The notes under the pieces: generated by a model
Seen by the model: the letters and a program-made list of their open reading frames with translations, nothing else
The model's database searches: none
Told to the model about the DNA's origin: nothing
Part shown: positions 33,835 through 43,198 of the stretch, one piece after another
How the letters are laid out: the number at the start of each line of letters is the position of its first letter
Numbering within the stretch: the first letter of the stretch is position 1
Made by a program: the position numbers and the translations under genes
DNA from: Flavobacterium caeni
Lineage (GTDB): Bacteria; Bacteroidota; Bacteroidia; Flavobacteriales; Flavobacteriaceae
Assembly: GCF_900101895.1 (NCBI RefSeq)
Contig: NZ_FMVF01000004.1
Coordinates: 124,001-188,000, forward strand
DNA: 64,000 nucleotides
Reading direction: 5' to 3'

Positions 33835-35805
33835 TCAAAAATCAAATTCCTCGATCGAAGTCGAATCGATTTCCTGCACCAGCTGCTGCTTGGTACGCAC
33901 ATAAGAACGCGCCGGACCGGTCACCATGATCGGCAATTCATAAATGGTGTCTACGGGCGTGATCACGCCGCGCCGCAACATCAAATTGCGCACATGACGG
34001 TCGCGGTTGCGCGCATACGGCTTGAGGTTGGCGTCCGAATTGAACTGGTACATGAAACGTCTCGGGCTCGGGATGATGTTGGCCAAAAACAAACACTCGT
34101 TGAGCGATAGTTGCGACGGATACTTCTCAAAATAAAAATGCGCCGCTTCGCCAATGCCGTAAATGTTCGGTCCCCATTCGATGATGTTGAAATACACCTC
34201 GAGCATGCGTTCCTTGCTTACGATGCGGTTGTTCTCTAAAATGTACACGAGCAAAATCTCCTCGAGTTTGCGCGACAGCGTCTTGTCGCGGGTCAAAAAC
34301 ACGTTCTTGACGAGCTGCATCGAAATGGTACTCGCCCCGCGTGTAAACTTCTTGGTCTTGATGTTTTTGACGATCGATTGCTTGAACGCTTCGTTGATGA
34401 AACCCTTGTGCGAAAAAAACGACGGGTCTTCGGTGGTGAGCACCGCCTTGCGCAAATAAGGCGTGATTGACGACAAAGGCGCGTAGTTCGGGTTCGAACT
34501 GCCTACGTATATCGGGCGTTGCGGCACGTCGTTGATGATGGCGCGGTACGTAAACGGACCGTTGAGTTTGGCCAAATCGGCCTCGCCATATTTGACGATG
34601 CGAAGGTTTTCTTTGTTGAGCTGGCTGTCGAACACCACGCCGTTGGGCTTGTCCTTGTTGTATTCGAAATGCAGACGGTAGTCAAAATTACCCTCGGCTT
34701 CCATGCCTTCAAAATGTGTGAACAATCCGTTGGGCAACGATTCGATGAAATCCTGCGCCTTCATTTTCGGGAGCGCTACCTTGAGTTTGTAAATCTTGTC
34801 CTTTTCGTTGTTGTATTCCACATACGGATGGAATTTGATGCGGTTGAGTGTTGCCGTCGACGCGCTGTCGATGGCGATAAAATGTTCGCCAAACAAAAAA
34901 TGATAGTCGAATTGCGCATCCTTGATCACCACGTCCTTGCGCGCAATTTTTTCGTGGTTGACGTGCAAATTCGTGATCGATGTAAACCCGTCTACATGCA
35001 GCTCGCGGCCGTCCATATCGATGTTGTCGACCTTAAGCCTTATCGAATCGAACGCAGCCTTCAAATTGTACCGTTCGTCAAAATAAGGCACCTTGATTTT
35101 TCCCGTATCGAGGTTAAAGAACCGCAAATCGGTTTGCTTGTTGCGCGGATCGGCCATGCCCGTGATGCGCCAACGCTGCGTAAACGTATTGGTTTGCACC
35201 TGGATCGCGCTCTCGAGTTTTTTGTCCTCTAGCGACATCGACATCAAACTCAGTTTGGCGCGTTTGCCCATATCGTCCATGCGCAACGACAGGTTTTCGA
35301 GCTTCATGTCGGTCGGGATCAGGTTGAGCGCCTGGTTGAGGATTTTGTAGGCGAGTTCGGCGTAGTTGGTTTTTTTGGCCGATTGTTGTTCGGTTTTGGT
35401 TTTCTTGGGCAGAAACGCCTGAAAGTTCTTGCCGTTGGCGTCCTTGACCAGGTTGACGAAACCGTTGCGCGCCTCGAGGCTGCTGAGTTGCAAATCGCCC
35501 GTGAGCAGGTTCCAGAAACTGACTTTGGCGCGGATGGATTCGATGACAAACAAGGTGTCGGCCTTTTTGGGAACGAGCCGGATGTCCTGCATGTCTACCG
35601 TGGTCAGTCCGTCGAATTGGGCCTGTTTGACCGAAAACGTACAGTCGTAATCGCGGTCCATCTTGTCCGAGATTTCGACGAGCGCCTTTTGCAAAATCGC
35701 ATCGCGGAAAAACATCGCCCCGGCCACGAGCAAGATAAAAAGCACGCCGACGATCTTGAGCGCAAGGAATATTTTTTGTCTGGCCGTTCTTTTTGTGGAC
35801 TTCAT
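33835..35805 (-). CDS. AsmA-like protein fused to a GT51 transglycosylase domain
   Basis: The 656-residue protein has one N-terminal membrane anchor (IFLALKIVGVLFILLVAGAMFF) and an AsmA/DUF748-like beta-rich region (~40-420). A GT51 peptidoglycan glycosyltransferase domain occupies about 430-600. TTEDPSFFSHKG carries the catalytic Glu; RGASTISMQLVKNVF, RKLEEILLVYILE and KERMLEVYFNIIEWGPNIYG are the other GT51 motifs. No transpeptidase domain is present. It polymerises lipid II or a related substrate at the periplasmic face. It is the last gene of the panC run, 20 bp beyond radA. Confidence 0.85.
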   Translation of the reverse strand: MKSTKRTARQKIFLALKIVGVLFILLVAGAMFFRDAILQKALVEISDKMDRDYDCTFSVKQAQFDGLTTVDMQDIRLVPKKADTLFVIESIRAKVSFWNLLTGDLQLSSLEARNGFVNLVKDANGKNFQAFLPKKTKTEQQSAKKTNYAELAYKILNQALNLIPTDMKLENLSLRMDDMGKRAKLSLMSMSLEDKKLESAIQVQTNTFTQRWRITGMADPRNKQTDLRFFNLDTGKIKVPYFDERYNLKAAFDSIRLKVDNIDMDGRELHVDGFTSITNLHVNHEKIARKDVVIKDAQFDYHFLFGEHFIAIDSASTATLNRIKFHPYVEYNNEKDKIYKLKVALPKMKAQDFIESLPNGLFTHFEGMEAEGNFDYRLHFEYNKDKPNGVVFDSQLNKENLRIVKYGEADLAKLNGPFTYRAIINDVPQRPIYVGSSNPNYAPLSSITPYLRKAVLTTEDPSFFSHKGFINEAFKQSIVKNIKTKKFTRGASTISMQLVKNVFLTRDKTLSRKLEEILLVYILENNRIVSKERMLEVYFNIIEWGPNIYGIGEAAHFYFEKYPSQLSLNECLFLANIIPSPRRFMYQFNSDANLKPYARNRDRHVRNLMLRRGVITPVDTIYELPIMVTGPARSYVRTKQQLVQEIDSTSIEEFDF

Positions 35806-35825
35806 AACAATTAAAGGTAAAACTT

Positions 35826-37190
35826 TTATCCGAACAATTCGCCCGCCACGTCTTCGATTTTCGAGACGAGCTTGACGCGGATTTGGGTATTTTTGAGGCT
35901 GATTTTATTGTATTTGGACACGAATATGGTCGTGAACCCGAGCTTTTCGGCTTCCTGAATGCGTTGGTCTACGCGGTTCACCGGACGGATTTCACCCGAA
36001 AGCCCGACTTCGCCCGCAAAGCAGTAACCCTCGCCAATCGGGATGTCTTCGTTCGACGACAAAATCGCGGCCACCACAGCCAAATCGATCGCAGGATCGT
36101 CTACGGTGATGCCGCCGGTGATGTTCAGGAACACATCTTTGGTGCCCAATCTGAATCCCGCGCGTTTTTCCAAAACGGCCAAAATCATGTTGAGCCGTTT
36201 GGCGTTGTAACCCGTGGTCGAACGTTGCGGCGTACCATAAACGGCCGTCGACACCAGCGCCTGAATTTCGATCATGAGCGGGCGCATGCCTTCTAGCGTA
36301 CACGCGATTGCGGTTCCCGAGAGTTCTTCGCCGCGGTGCGAAATCAATATTTCCGACGGGTTGGCTACTTCGCGCAAACCCGAACCCAGCATTTCGTAAA
36401 TGCCCAATTCTGCCGTCGATCCAAAACGGTTCTTGAGCGAACGCAGGATGCGGTAAACATGATTGCGGTCGCCTTCGAATTGCAAAACCGTGTCGACCAT
36501 GTGCTCGAGGATTTTGGGCCCTGCGATCGTGCCATCCTTGGTGATGTGGCCGATGAGCAGCACGGGAACGTTGGTTTCCTTGGCAAATTTGATCAGTTCG
36601 GCCGTACATTCCCTGATTTGCGAAATGCTTCCCGGCGACGATTCGATGTAGTCGGTGTGCAGCGTTTGGATCGAGTCGATGATGACGATGTCGGGCGCAA
36701 TCTCGGTGATGCTGCGAAAGATGTTTTGCGTCTTGGTTTCGGTCAGGATGTAGCAATTGTCGGTTTTGGCCGTGATGCGTTCGGCGCGCATCTTGATTTG
36801 CTTCTGGCTTTCCTCGCCCGAAACATACAGGGTTTTGTAGGGCAAACGCAGCGAAATCTGCAACAGTAACGTACTCTTGCCGATGCCGGGTTCGCCGCCC
36901 AGCAAAATGAGCGACCCGGGAACAATCCCGCCGCCCAGCACACGGTTGAGTTCGCCGTCAAACGAATCCATCCGGATTTCCTGCGCCGAATCGATATCGC
37001 CCACCTTGAGCGGTTTGGGCGCGCGTTTGGATTCGTTAGAAGTCGTGGTCTTCCAGGTTTGTTTTTCGTCTTTCTGGATCAGCTCCTCGACGATGGTATT
37101 CCACTGCTTACAAGCGTTGCATTGGCCCTGCCATTTGGCATATTGCGTGCCGCAATGCTGGCAAAAGAACGCCGTCTTGATTTTTGACAT
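35826..37190 (-). CDS. radA: DNA repair protein RadA
   Basis: The 454-residue RecA-like ATPase promotes branch migration in recombinational repair. A four-Cys zinc finger lies at the N terminus (Cys10, Cys13, Cys24, Cys27). Walker A is GGEPGIGKSTLLLQ and the RadA-specific motif is LKNRFGS. The C-terminal Lon-protease-like domain includes GGITVDDPAIDLAVVAAILSS. The gene follows the esterase-like gene by 6 bp. Confidence 0.96.
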   Translation of the reverse strand: MSKIKTAFFCQHCGTQYAKWQGQCNACKQWNTIVEELIQKDEKQTWKTTTSNESKRAPKPLKVGDIDSAQEIRMDSFDGELNRVLGGGIVPGSLILLGGEPGIGKSTLLLQISLRLPYKTLYVSGEESQKQIKMRAERITAKTDNCYILTETKTQNIFRSITEIAPDIVIIDSIQTLHTDYIESSPGSISQIRECTAELIKFAKETNVPVLLIGHITKDGTIAGPKILEHMVDTVLQFEGDRNHVYRILRSLKNRFGSTAELGIYEMLGSGLREVANPSEILISHRGEELSGTAIACTLEGMRPLMIEIQALVSTAVYGTPQRSTTGYNAKRLNMILAVLEKRAGFRLGTKDVFLNITGGITVDDPAIDLAVVAAILSSNEDIPIGEGYCFAGEVGLSGEIRPVNRVDQRIQEAEKLGFTTIFVSKYNKISLKNTQIRVKLVSKIEDVAGELFG

Positions 37191-37196
37191 AAAAAG

Positions 37197-38339
37197 TTAC
37201 ATGTTCTTGAGTTCGTCGGCGCGGTCGAGCATCATGTCCTTGGTCAAATCGCCGATTTCGTCTTTCTGAAACGCGTTTTGAAAGTGCTTGATGGCCTTTT
37301 TGATGTCGCCGGTTTTTTCGTACATCATGCCCAACTCGTAGTCGGCCAGCATCGATTGCGGATAATTTTTCTTGGCCAATTGCGCCAATTGCTCGAACTC
37401 GCCATAGGCCTTGTTTTTGAGGATGGCAGCTTCGATCGCCTTGAAATCGTTAAGGCGGATCTGCAAATCCATGCTCAGCGATTTTTCGATGACTTCGTAT
37501 TTTTTGACCAGATAATCGACATAGCCCGACGGGAGCACCGCAATTTTCTGATCGAACTCGGCCGTCGAGATGGGTTGGTAAATCTGGAAAAAGTCGTACA
37601 AAGCGTTCGGGATCGAATGCAGCACAAGCGAGTAGTGCGAGGCGCCCTTGAACTCGTCGAAGTAATATTGCAACGTCGGTTTTTGGATTTTCTTGGCCTC
37701 GGCATCGAGCTTCAGGATGCGTTGCTGCATTTTCTTGACATCGCCGTCGGCCGTCGATTGGTAGTAGTAAATCGTTTTTTGGATGGCCTGGAAACGCTCG
37801 GGCAATTGTTCTTCCATGCCCAGCGGCAATTCGGGGCTCATCGAAATGTAGGCGTCGAACAACGGCTGGTCTTTGTACAAATAGAAATTCATGAATCCGG
37901 CCGTGGTGTCGTGGCCCGCAATCATCTTGAACGGTGCGATGCGGTAATTTTTTTCGATCGCCGGCACGAGTTCCTGGCCAATGAATTCAAAAAAGGCCTC
38001 TCCGCTTTCGGCGGGCAGCCCCGTGGTTTCGTCTACGGCGCAGTCGGTATAGCGTTCGTCTTTTTTGTTTTGGACGACACCCACGATGATCATTTCGGGA
38101 ATGTCGTCCCAATAGGCGCCATAATTGAGCGCGCCCTGGAACGCATCGAACAGGTAATCGCCGTCGAGCAGCACCAAAAGCGGGTACTTTTTCGACTTGT
38201 TGCTTTCGTAAGATGGCGGCAGTCCGATGATGATTTCGCGGTCGCCATTGAGTTTTTTTGAGGTTAAGATTTCGACTGTCTTTTGGGACTGGACAGGTAC
38301 AACGCACAAGAATGCGATGCATAAAAACAGATTTCTCAT
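37197..38339 (-). CDS. Exported esterase-like alpha/beta hydrolase-fold protein, nucleophile replaced
   Basis: The 380-residue protein has a signal peptide (MRNLFLCIAFLCVVPVQS) and an esterase D/Fes-like fold: REIIIGLPPSYESNKSKKYP and LLVLLDGDYLFDAFQG. At the nucleophile elbow the sequence is IAGHDTTAGF, with Asp where active esterases have Ser, so catalysis by the usual triad seems impossible. The C-terminal part carries a TPR-like pair (YELGMMYEKTGDIKKAIKHF). It lies inside the panC-radA run. Confidence 0.8.
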   Translation of the reverse strand: MRNLFLCIAFLCVVPVQSQKTVEILTSKKLNGDREIIIGLPPSYESNKSKKYPLLVLLDGDYLFDAFQGALNYGAYWDDIPEMIIVGVVQNKKDERYTDCAVDETTGLPAESGEAFFEFIGQELVPAIEKNYRIAPFKMIAGHDTTAGFMNFYLYKDQPLFDAYISMSPELPLGMEEQLPERFQAIQKTIYYYQSTADGDVKKMQQRILKLDAEAKKIQKPTLQYYFDEFKGASHYSLVLHSIPNALYDFFQIYQPISTAEFDQKIAVLPSGYVDYLVKKYEVIEKSLSMDLQIRLNDFKAIEAAILKNKAYGEFEQLAQLAKKNYPQSMLADYELGMMYEKTGDIKKAIKHFQNAFQKDEIGDLTKDMMLDRADELKNM

Positions 38340-38394
38340 GGAATGTTTTGTTGGTTAATCGATGTTTTTTATGAAATCGACCCCAAGGTAAGAA

Positions 38395-39414
38395 TTATTT
38401 GCTTCGGTTTAAGACGGGAAGCAATAAAAACGATAGCGCGCCGAGCACCACCACCACGACCATTTGCGAAGTCCAAACAATCCAACCAAAAGCGTTGCCC
38501 ACGGTTTCTGAAATGGCATAAACGAGCAGGATTTTTGAAATCAGGAACGGGTACGAACCAAACCCCGAATTGGTGAACGCAATGGCGATGCTGCCCACGA
38601 CAAACGATGTCACGACAGCCCCGAACGATAGGCTGCTGGTTTCCTCAAACGTAAATATCGTTACCCAAAACATCAAAATATAAGATGCCCAAATGAAGAT
38701 CGTGTGCAGCAAAAAAGCCCATTTTTGTTCCATGTGCACAATCGAAAAAACGCCTTCTTTGAGTCCGCTTACGTGTTTTTTGAGTTTGAGGATCAAGGGC
38801 GATTTCGAGTACAGGTATACCATCAGCAGCGCCGTAAATACGAACACGCCTACTATGGCCGCGATGACCAATTTGTTCAGCGGGATTTTGTCGAGGATGA
38901 ATGCCTTGGCGATATCGAACTGCAAGACAACGGCCAAAAGCATGAACAACAGCAGGATGACCATGTCTACGATGCGTTCGGCCACAATACTGCCAAAACC
39001 TTTGTCAAACGGGATGCCGTCGTATTTTTTGACGATGACCGCACGCGAAATCTCGCCCGATTTGGGAACGGTCAGGTTCAACAAATAGCCAATGTTGACG
39101 GCCATGAAGTTGTTCCTGAACCGCGAACGATAGCCCATGTGCTCGAGCGCGAATTTCCATCGGTAGGCGCGCGACGCGTTGCCAAGGACGGCGATGACGG
39201 CCGCGACAAAAATGTAAAGGTAATCGGCGTTGTTGAAGTAGCCCTTGATCTCGGCAATTTGCTCGGGCGTAAATTTTTCGTAGGTATAGACAATCAGGTA
39301 AATACCGAGCAGGATCGGCAAGAGGATCGACAGCCATTTGACCAACATGCTTTTCACGCCACTTTGGCCAGCAACGTCATCGGTATTGGCTTCGGGAGCG
39401 GCGTTTTCTTGCAC
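38395..39414 (-). CDS. Lysylphosphatidylglycerol-synthase-type flippase-like membrane protein (UPF0104)
   Basis: The 339-residue protein has seven to eight membrane spans of the LPG_synthase_TM family. The signature segments are NASRAYRWKFALEHMGY, NIGYLLNLTVPKSGEISRAVIVKKY and GSIVAERIVDMVIL. No catalytic aminoacyl-transfer domain is attached, so it is probably a lipid or glycolipid translocase. The start is GTG at 39414, 12 bp from the panD stop; an alternative is ATG at 39348, which keeps all spans. Confidence 0.8.
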   Translation of the reverse strand: MQENAAPEANTDDVAGQSGVKSMLVKWLSILLPILLGIYLIVYTYEKFTPEQIAEIKGYFNNADYLYIFVAAVIAVLGNASRAYRWKFALEHMGYRSRFRNNFMAVNIGYLLNLTVPKSGEISRAVIVKKYDGIPFDKGFGSIVAERIVDMVILLLFMLLAVVLQFDIAKAFILDKIPLNKLVIAAIVGVFVFTALLMVYLYSKSPLILKLKKHVSGLKEGVFSIVHMEQKWAFLLHTIFIWASYILMFWVTIFTFEETSSLSFGAVVTSFVVGSIAIAFTNSGFGSYPFLISKILLVYAISETVGNAFGWIVWTSQMVVVVVLGALSFLLLPVLNRSK

Positions 39415-39426
39415 GGTAAAAAGGGC

Positions 39427-39777
39427 TTAAGACAACGAGTTGTTCTTTTCGTTGGGGAAAATCAAGGCAGGTTTGAACTTTTTGGCCTCTTCGATGTCAA
39501 GAATGCCGTAAGCGATGATGATGATGATATCGCCTTGGTGTACTTTTCTAGCCGCCGGACCGTTGAGCGTGATTTCGCCGCTGTTTCGGTTGCCTTTGAT
39601 GACGTAGGTTTCGAGTCGTTCGCCGTTGTTGACGTTGACGATCGAGACCTTTTCGCCTTCGATCAGGTTGGCCGCTTCCATAAGCGCTTCGTCTATGGTG
39701 ATGCTGCCGATGTAATTCAAATCGGCGCCCGTAACCGTAACGCGATGGATCTTAGATTTTACTACGTGAACTTGCAT
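39427..39777 (-). CDS. panD: Aspartate 1-decarboxylase
   Basis: The 116-residue proenzyme converts aspartate to beta-alanine for pantothenate. The self-cleavage site is Gly24-Ser25 within [10 protein letters not shown], generating the pyruvoyl group; [20 protein letters not shown] is the conserved barrel segment. It lies 14 bp after panC, completing a panC-panD pair. Confidence 0.96.
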   Translation of the reverse strand: MQVHVVKSKIHRVTVTGADLNYIGSITIDEALMEAANLIEGEKVSIVNVNNGERLETYVIKGNRNSGEITLNGPAARKVHQGDIIIIIAYGILDIEEAKKFKPALIFPNEKNNSLS

Positions 39778-39791
39778 GGGGCAAAGGTAAT

Positions 39792-40655
39792 TTAATTTAA
39801 TGAAATAGTATCGATCAATCTGATTTTGTTAACAAACACGGCGATGAACGCACGGTATTTTTTACCCGGTTCGATCGTTGCGATCGGTTCCAAAGTCGCC
39901 TCGTCGGCGATCTCAAAATACTCCAAATCGAAACCTGCTGTTTTTTCGAACGTATCGGTCACAAAATCGGCGACGCGTTTAGCATTTTCCGTGCCAAACC
40001 GCTTTTTGGCAGCCAGCAGCGTCTGGTAGATGACAGCGGCTTTTTCACGTTCCTCGGCCGAAAGCCGTTCGTTGCGCGAGCTCATCGCCAGTCCGTTGGG
40101 TTCGCGAAAAATAGGGCAGCCCACCACGTTGACGGGCAGCTTGGTTTTTTCGACCAATTTCTTGACAATCTGCAACTGCTGGAAATCCTTCTCGCCAAAA
40201 TAGGCGTTGTCGGGTTTTACGATTTCGAACAAACGGTGTACGATGGTGCCCACCCCGTCAAAATGTCCGGGTCTGAAACGGCCCTCCATTTGGTTTTCGA
40301 GTCCGTCAAAATCGTAGTGTTTCGATACAGTGTTGCCCTGGTACATGTCGTCTACGCCAGGTGCAAAAACGATGATTTTTGGGTTGAGTTTTTCGATCTT
40401 GGCCACGTCGGCGTCAAGCGTGCGCGGGTATTTGGCCAGGTCTTCGGGATTGTTGAACTGCGTGGGGTTGACAAAAATACTGATGACCGTCAGGTTGTTT
40501 TCGCGCATCGATTCGCGCAAAAGCGAGAGGTGCCCTTCGTGCAAAGCGCCCATGGTCGGTACAAATCCGATGCTTTTCTCGCGGCGGTTCCCGCGTACAG
40601 GCGTCTCCGATTTCAAGTGGGCCTGCAAATCGGCCGGGCTGTTGAAAATGAGCAT
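39792..40655 (-). CDS. panC: Pantothenate synthetase
   Basis: The 287-residue enzyme ligates pantoate and beta-alanine with [23 protein letters not shown] carries the HIGH-like motif; [47 protein letters not shown] and [13 protein letters not shown] match the family. It is the first gene of the minus-strand run and is divergent from the glycogen synthase gene. Confidence 0.96.
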   Translation of the reverse strand: MLIFNSPADLQAHLKSETPVRGNRREKSIGFVPTMGALHEGHLSLLRESMRENNLTVISIFVNPTQFNNPEDLAKYPRTLDADVAKIEKLNPKIIVFAPGVDDMYQGNTVSKHYDFDGLENQMEGRFRPGHFDGVGTIVHRLFEIVKPDNAYFGEKDFQQLQIVKKLVEKTKLPVNVVGCPIFREPNGLAMSSRNERLSAEEREKAAVIYQTLLAAKKRFGTENAKRVADFVTDTFEKTAGFDLEYFEIADEATLEPIATIEPGKKYRAFIAVFVNKIRLIDTISLN

Positions 40656-40716
40656 GCAGTAGCGATTAAATACGGTGCAAACTTAATCTTTTAGTGGTTA
40701 ACTGCGCAAAATTTTG

Positions 40717-40724
40717 TACTTTTG
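40717..40724 (+). promoter_or_regulatory. -7 box TACTTTTG
   Basis: Exact TAnnTTTG match in the panC/glycogen-synthase divergent spacer, 39 bp before the ATG at 40764. Confidence 0.6.
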
Positions 40725-40763
40725 CGTGTTTTTTGTTGACAATAAGTAAAGTAAATTTTGGAT

Positions 40764-41570
40764 ATGGAGGATAAGAGGATATTGTACGTATCATCTGAAG
40801 TGGTGCCTTATCTGGCTGAAAATGAAGTCTCTTTGATGTCTTACGACGTGCCTAAAATGATCAACGATCAGGGTGGGCAAATCAGGATCTTCATGCCGCG
40901 GTACGGGAATATTAATGAGCGCAGACACCAATTGCACGAAGTCATTCGGCTTTCGGGGATGAACCTGGTGGTCAATGACCTTGACATGCCGCTGATCATC
41001 AAGGTGGCATCGATTCCCAAGGAGCGCATCCAGGTTTATTTCATCGACAACGACGAGTATTTCAAACGCAAGGCCACTTTTACCGACGAAGACGGCGTGC
41101 TGTATCCCGACAACGACGAGCGTTCTATTTTTTTCGCCAAAGGCGTGGTCGAAACGGTCAAGAAACTCAATTGGGTACCCGACATCATCCACGTGCACGG
41201 CTGGCTCGCGTCGCTTTTGCCGATTTACATGAAACATTACTACAAGGATGAAGCGTTGTTTGCCGATACCAAAATCGTCACGTCGGTTTATACCCCTTCG
41301 TTTGAGGGCACACTCGACAGTGAAATGATGAACAAGGTCAAGTTCGACAATGTGCCGCAAGAGGCCATCAGTTTCCTTGAAACGCCCAATTACGAGAACA
41401 TCCTCAAGACGGCCGTCAACCACTCCGATGCCGTGGTAATCGCGTCCGAAAACCTGCCCGCAAGTTTAACAAAATTTATAGAATCATCGGGCAAACCTTT
41501 TCTACCTTTCGTCGCCAAAGAAAAATTTGCCGAGGCTTACACGGCATTTTACAAAAACACGGTGCTATAA
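40764..41570 (+). CDS. Glycogen/starch synthase N-terminal (GT5) domain protein
   Basis: The 268-residue protein has only the N-terminal Rossmann half of a GT5 synthase: RILYVSSEVVPYLAENEVSL, IRIFMPRYGNINERRHQLHE and PDIIHVHGWLASLLPIYMK. The C-terminal GT1-like nucleotide-sugar domain is missing and the lysine of the usual KTGGL motif is not visible. Single-domain versions next to panC are typical of Bacteroidota. Whether it is catalytic or regulatory is unknown. The start is ATG 40764; an in-frame TTG lies 6 bp upstream. Confidence 0.82.
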   Translation: MEDKRILYVSSEVVPYLAENEVSLMSYDVPKMINDQGGQIRIFMPRYGNINERRHQLHEVIRLSGMNLVVNDLDMPLIIKVASIPKERIQVYFIDNDEYFKRKATFTDEDGVLYPDNDERSIFFAKGVVETVKKLNWVPDIIHVHGWLASLLPIYMKHYYKDEALFADTKIVTSVYTPSFEGTLDSEMMNKVKFDNVPQEAISFLETPNYENILKTAVNHSDAVVIASENLPASLTKFIESSGKPFLPFVAKEKFAEAYTAFYKNTVL

Positions 41571-41580
41571 GCTTTTACAC

Positions 41581-43191
41581 ATGAAATTGAATTCGATTTT
41601 TGCTTCTTTTTTAGTCCTTTTTTCAATAGGTCTTTTTGTGGCCTGTGATACCGATGCGAACGAAATGGGCGCCAACATTGTCGGCGACGACAACTTTGCG
41701 TTTGGCGACCCCGAAGATTTTGACTTCCTGGCCTACAACCAGGCGCTCGGTCCGGTAGAGACCAGCAACCTTGCCGTGCAGCAGTTGGGTGTTTACAACG
41801 ACCCTGTGTTTGGCAAGACCACGGCGCACATTGTAGTGCAGGCTTTGATGTCGGTACAGCCGACAAACATAAGTTACGCCAGGGTACCGGTGGTAGATAA
41901 AGTGGTTTTAAACATACCTTATTTTAGCACGTTGACCTATACGGATCCTGACGCGGAAACGGCAAATACCTATGAACTCGATTCGGTGTACAACAAAGCC
42001 TCGAAGATAAACCTGCAAGTATATGAGTCGCTCTTTTACCAAAGGGCCGTAGATCCTGAAACTGGCGAGACGCAAAAATACTACTCCGATCAAATAGCGG
42101 CGTTCGAAGGTGCGGTTGGGAGCACGCTGCTCAACGATTCGGAACTCCCTGAACAAAACACCGAGTTTATTTTTACCGAGCTGGGCGGTTTTTCGGAAGA
42201 CGAAGAAGGAAACAAAACCAAGGTAGGGCCGTCGATGAATCTTTTGCTCAACAAGGATTTTTTTGCCAACAAGATTATGGCCGAGGCCGCATCGGGGAAT
42301 TTGGTCAACAACAACGTTTTTGTGAACTATTTCCGAGGATTGCACTTTAAGGTGTCACAATCCGGTTCGGATGCGGGCGCGTTGGCGTTGCTCGACATAA
42401 GTAAGGGGACGATCAAAATCCACTACCATCAGTATGTGTCCGACCCTACACCCGAAAACCCAACACCAGATACCGAAGACAAAATCATTACCCTGAACCT
42501 TTCGGGCAAGTCGGTCAATTTGAAGCAACACGAAAACACCGGGACTTTCGAGAATGCTTTGAACAATGCCGCACCGGCTACGGGCGACGCGCAACTTTTT
42601 GTCAAAGGCGGGCAGTCGATGGCGGTGATCGAGTTGTTCAAGACCAAGGCCGAACTCGATGCGTTGCGTCAATCGGTACGCAACAATTGGCTCATCAACG
42701 ATGCGAGCCTTACGTTTTATGTAGACCGCGACGCCATGGGCAGCGCTACCGATGAGCCGAACCGTATTTACCTGTACGACATCAACAACAAAGTACCGTT
42801 GATCGATTATTCGACCGACCAGCTCACGTCCTTTGCCAGTGTCAAGTACAACAAGAGGTCGCATGGCGGGATCATCGTCAAGGAAGACGGCCGCGGCACG
42901 CTCTATAAAGTAAGAATTACCAACCATATCCGCAAGCTGATGACCAACGATACGATCACCAATGTCAAGCTCGGGTTGGTGGTCACCGAGAATATTAACG
43001 TTACATCGAATAAAAGCGTCAAGACACCAATACTTTTACCGCAGATTGATACATTTGCGTCGTTCTTGTTGAAAGACACGCCTCAAATGAACATTGCCAA
43101 CCCGTTCGGGACCATACTTTGGGGCAATACGCCAGGCGTTCCCGACGACAAGAAAATGAAATTTACGATTTATTTTACGAAACCAAATTAG
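41581..43191 (+). CDS. DUF4270 family lipoprotein
   Basis: The 536-residue protein has a lipoprotein signal ending GLFVACD. The DUF4270 body follows, including VDKVVLNIPYFS, NNVFVNYFRGLHFKVSQSG and TIKIHYHQYVSD. Likely exported to the outer membrane or cell surface; its function is unknown. It lies between the glycogen synthase domain (10-bp gap) and glmS (7-bp gap), so the three are probably one operon. ATG at 41581 was chosen because it begins the signal peptide. Confidence 0.85.
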   Translation: MKLNSIFASFLVLFSIGLFVACDTDANEMGANIVGDDNFAFGDPEDFDFLAYNQALGPVETSNLAVQQLGVYNDPVFGKTTAHIVVQALMSVQPTNISYARVPVVDKVVLNIPYFSTLTYTDPDAETANTYELDSVYNKASKINLQVYESLFYQRAVDPETGETQKYYSDQIAAFEGAVGSTLLNDSELPEQNTEFIFTELGGFSEDEEGNKTKVGPSMNLLLNKDFFANKIMAEAASGNLVNNNVFVNYFRGLHFKVSQSGSDAGALALLDISKGTIKIHYHQYVSDPTPENPTPDTEDKIITLNLSGKSVNLKQHENTGTFENALNNAAPATGDAQLFVKGGQSMAVIELFKTKAELDALRQSVRNNWLINDASLTFYVDRDAMGSATDEPNRIYLYDINNKVPLIDYSTDQLTSFASVKYNKRSHGGIIVKEDGRGTLYKVRITNHIRKLMTNDTITNVKLGLVVTENINVTSNKSVKTPILLPQIDTFASFLLKDTPQMNIANPFGTILWGNTPGVPDDKKMKFTIYFTKPN

Positions 43192-43198
43192 TAAAACC

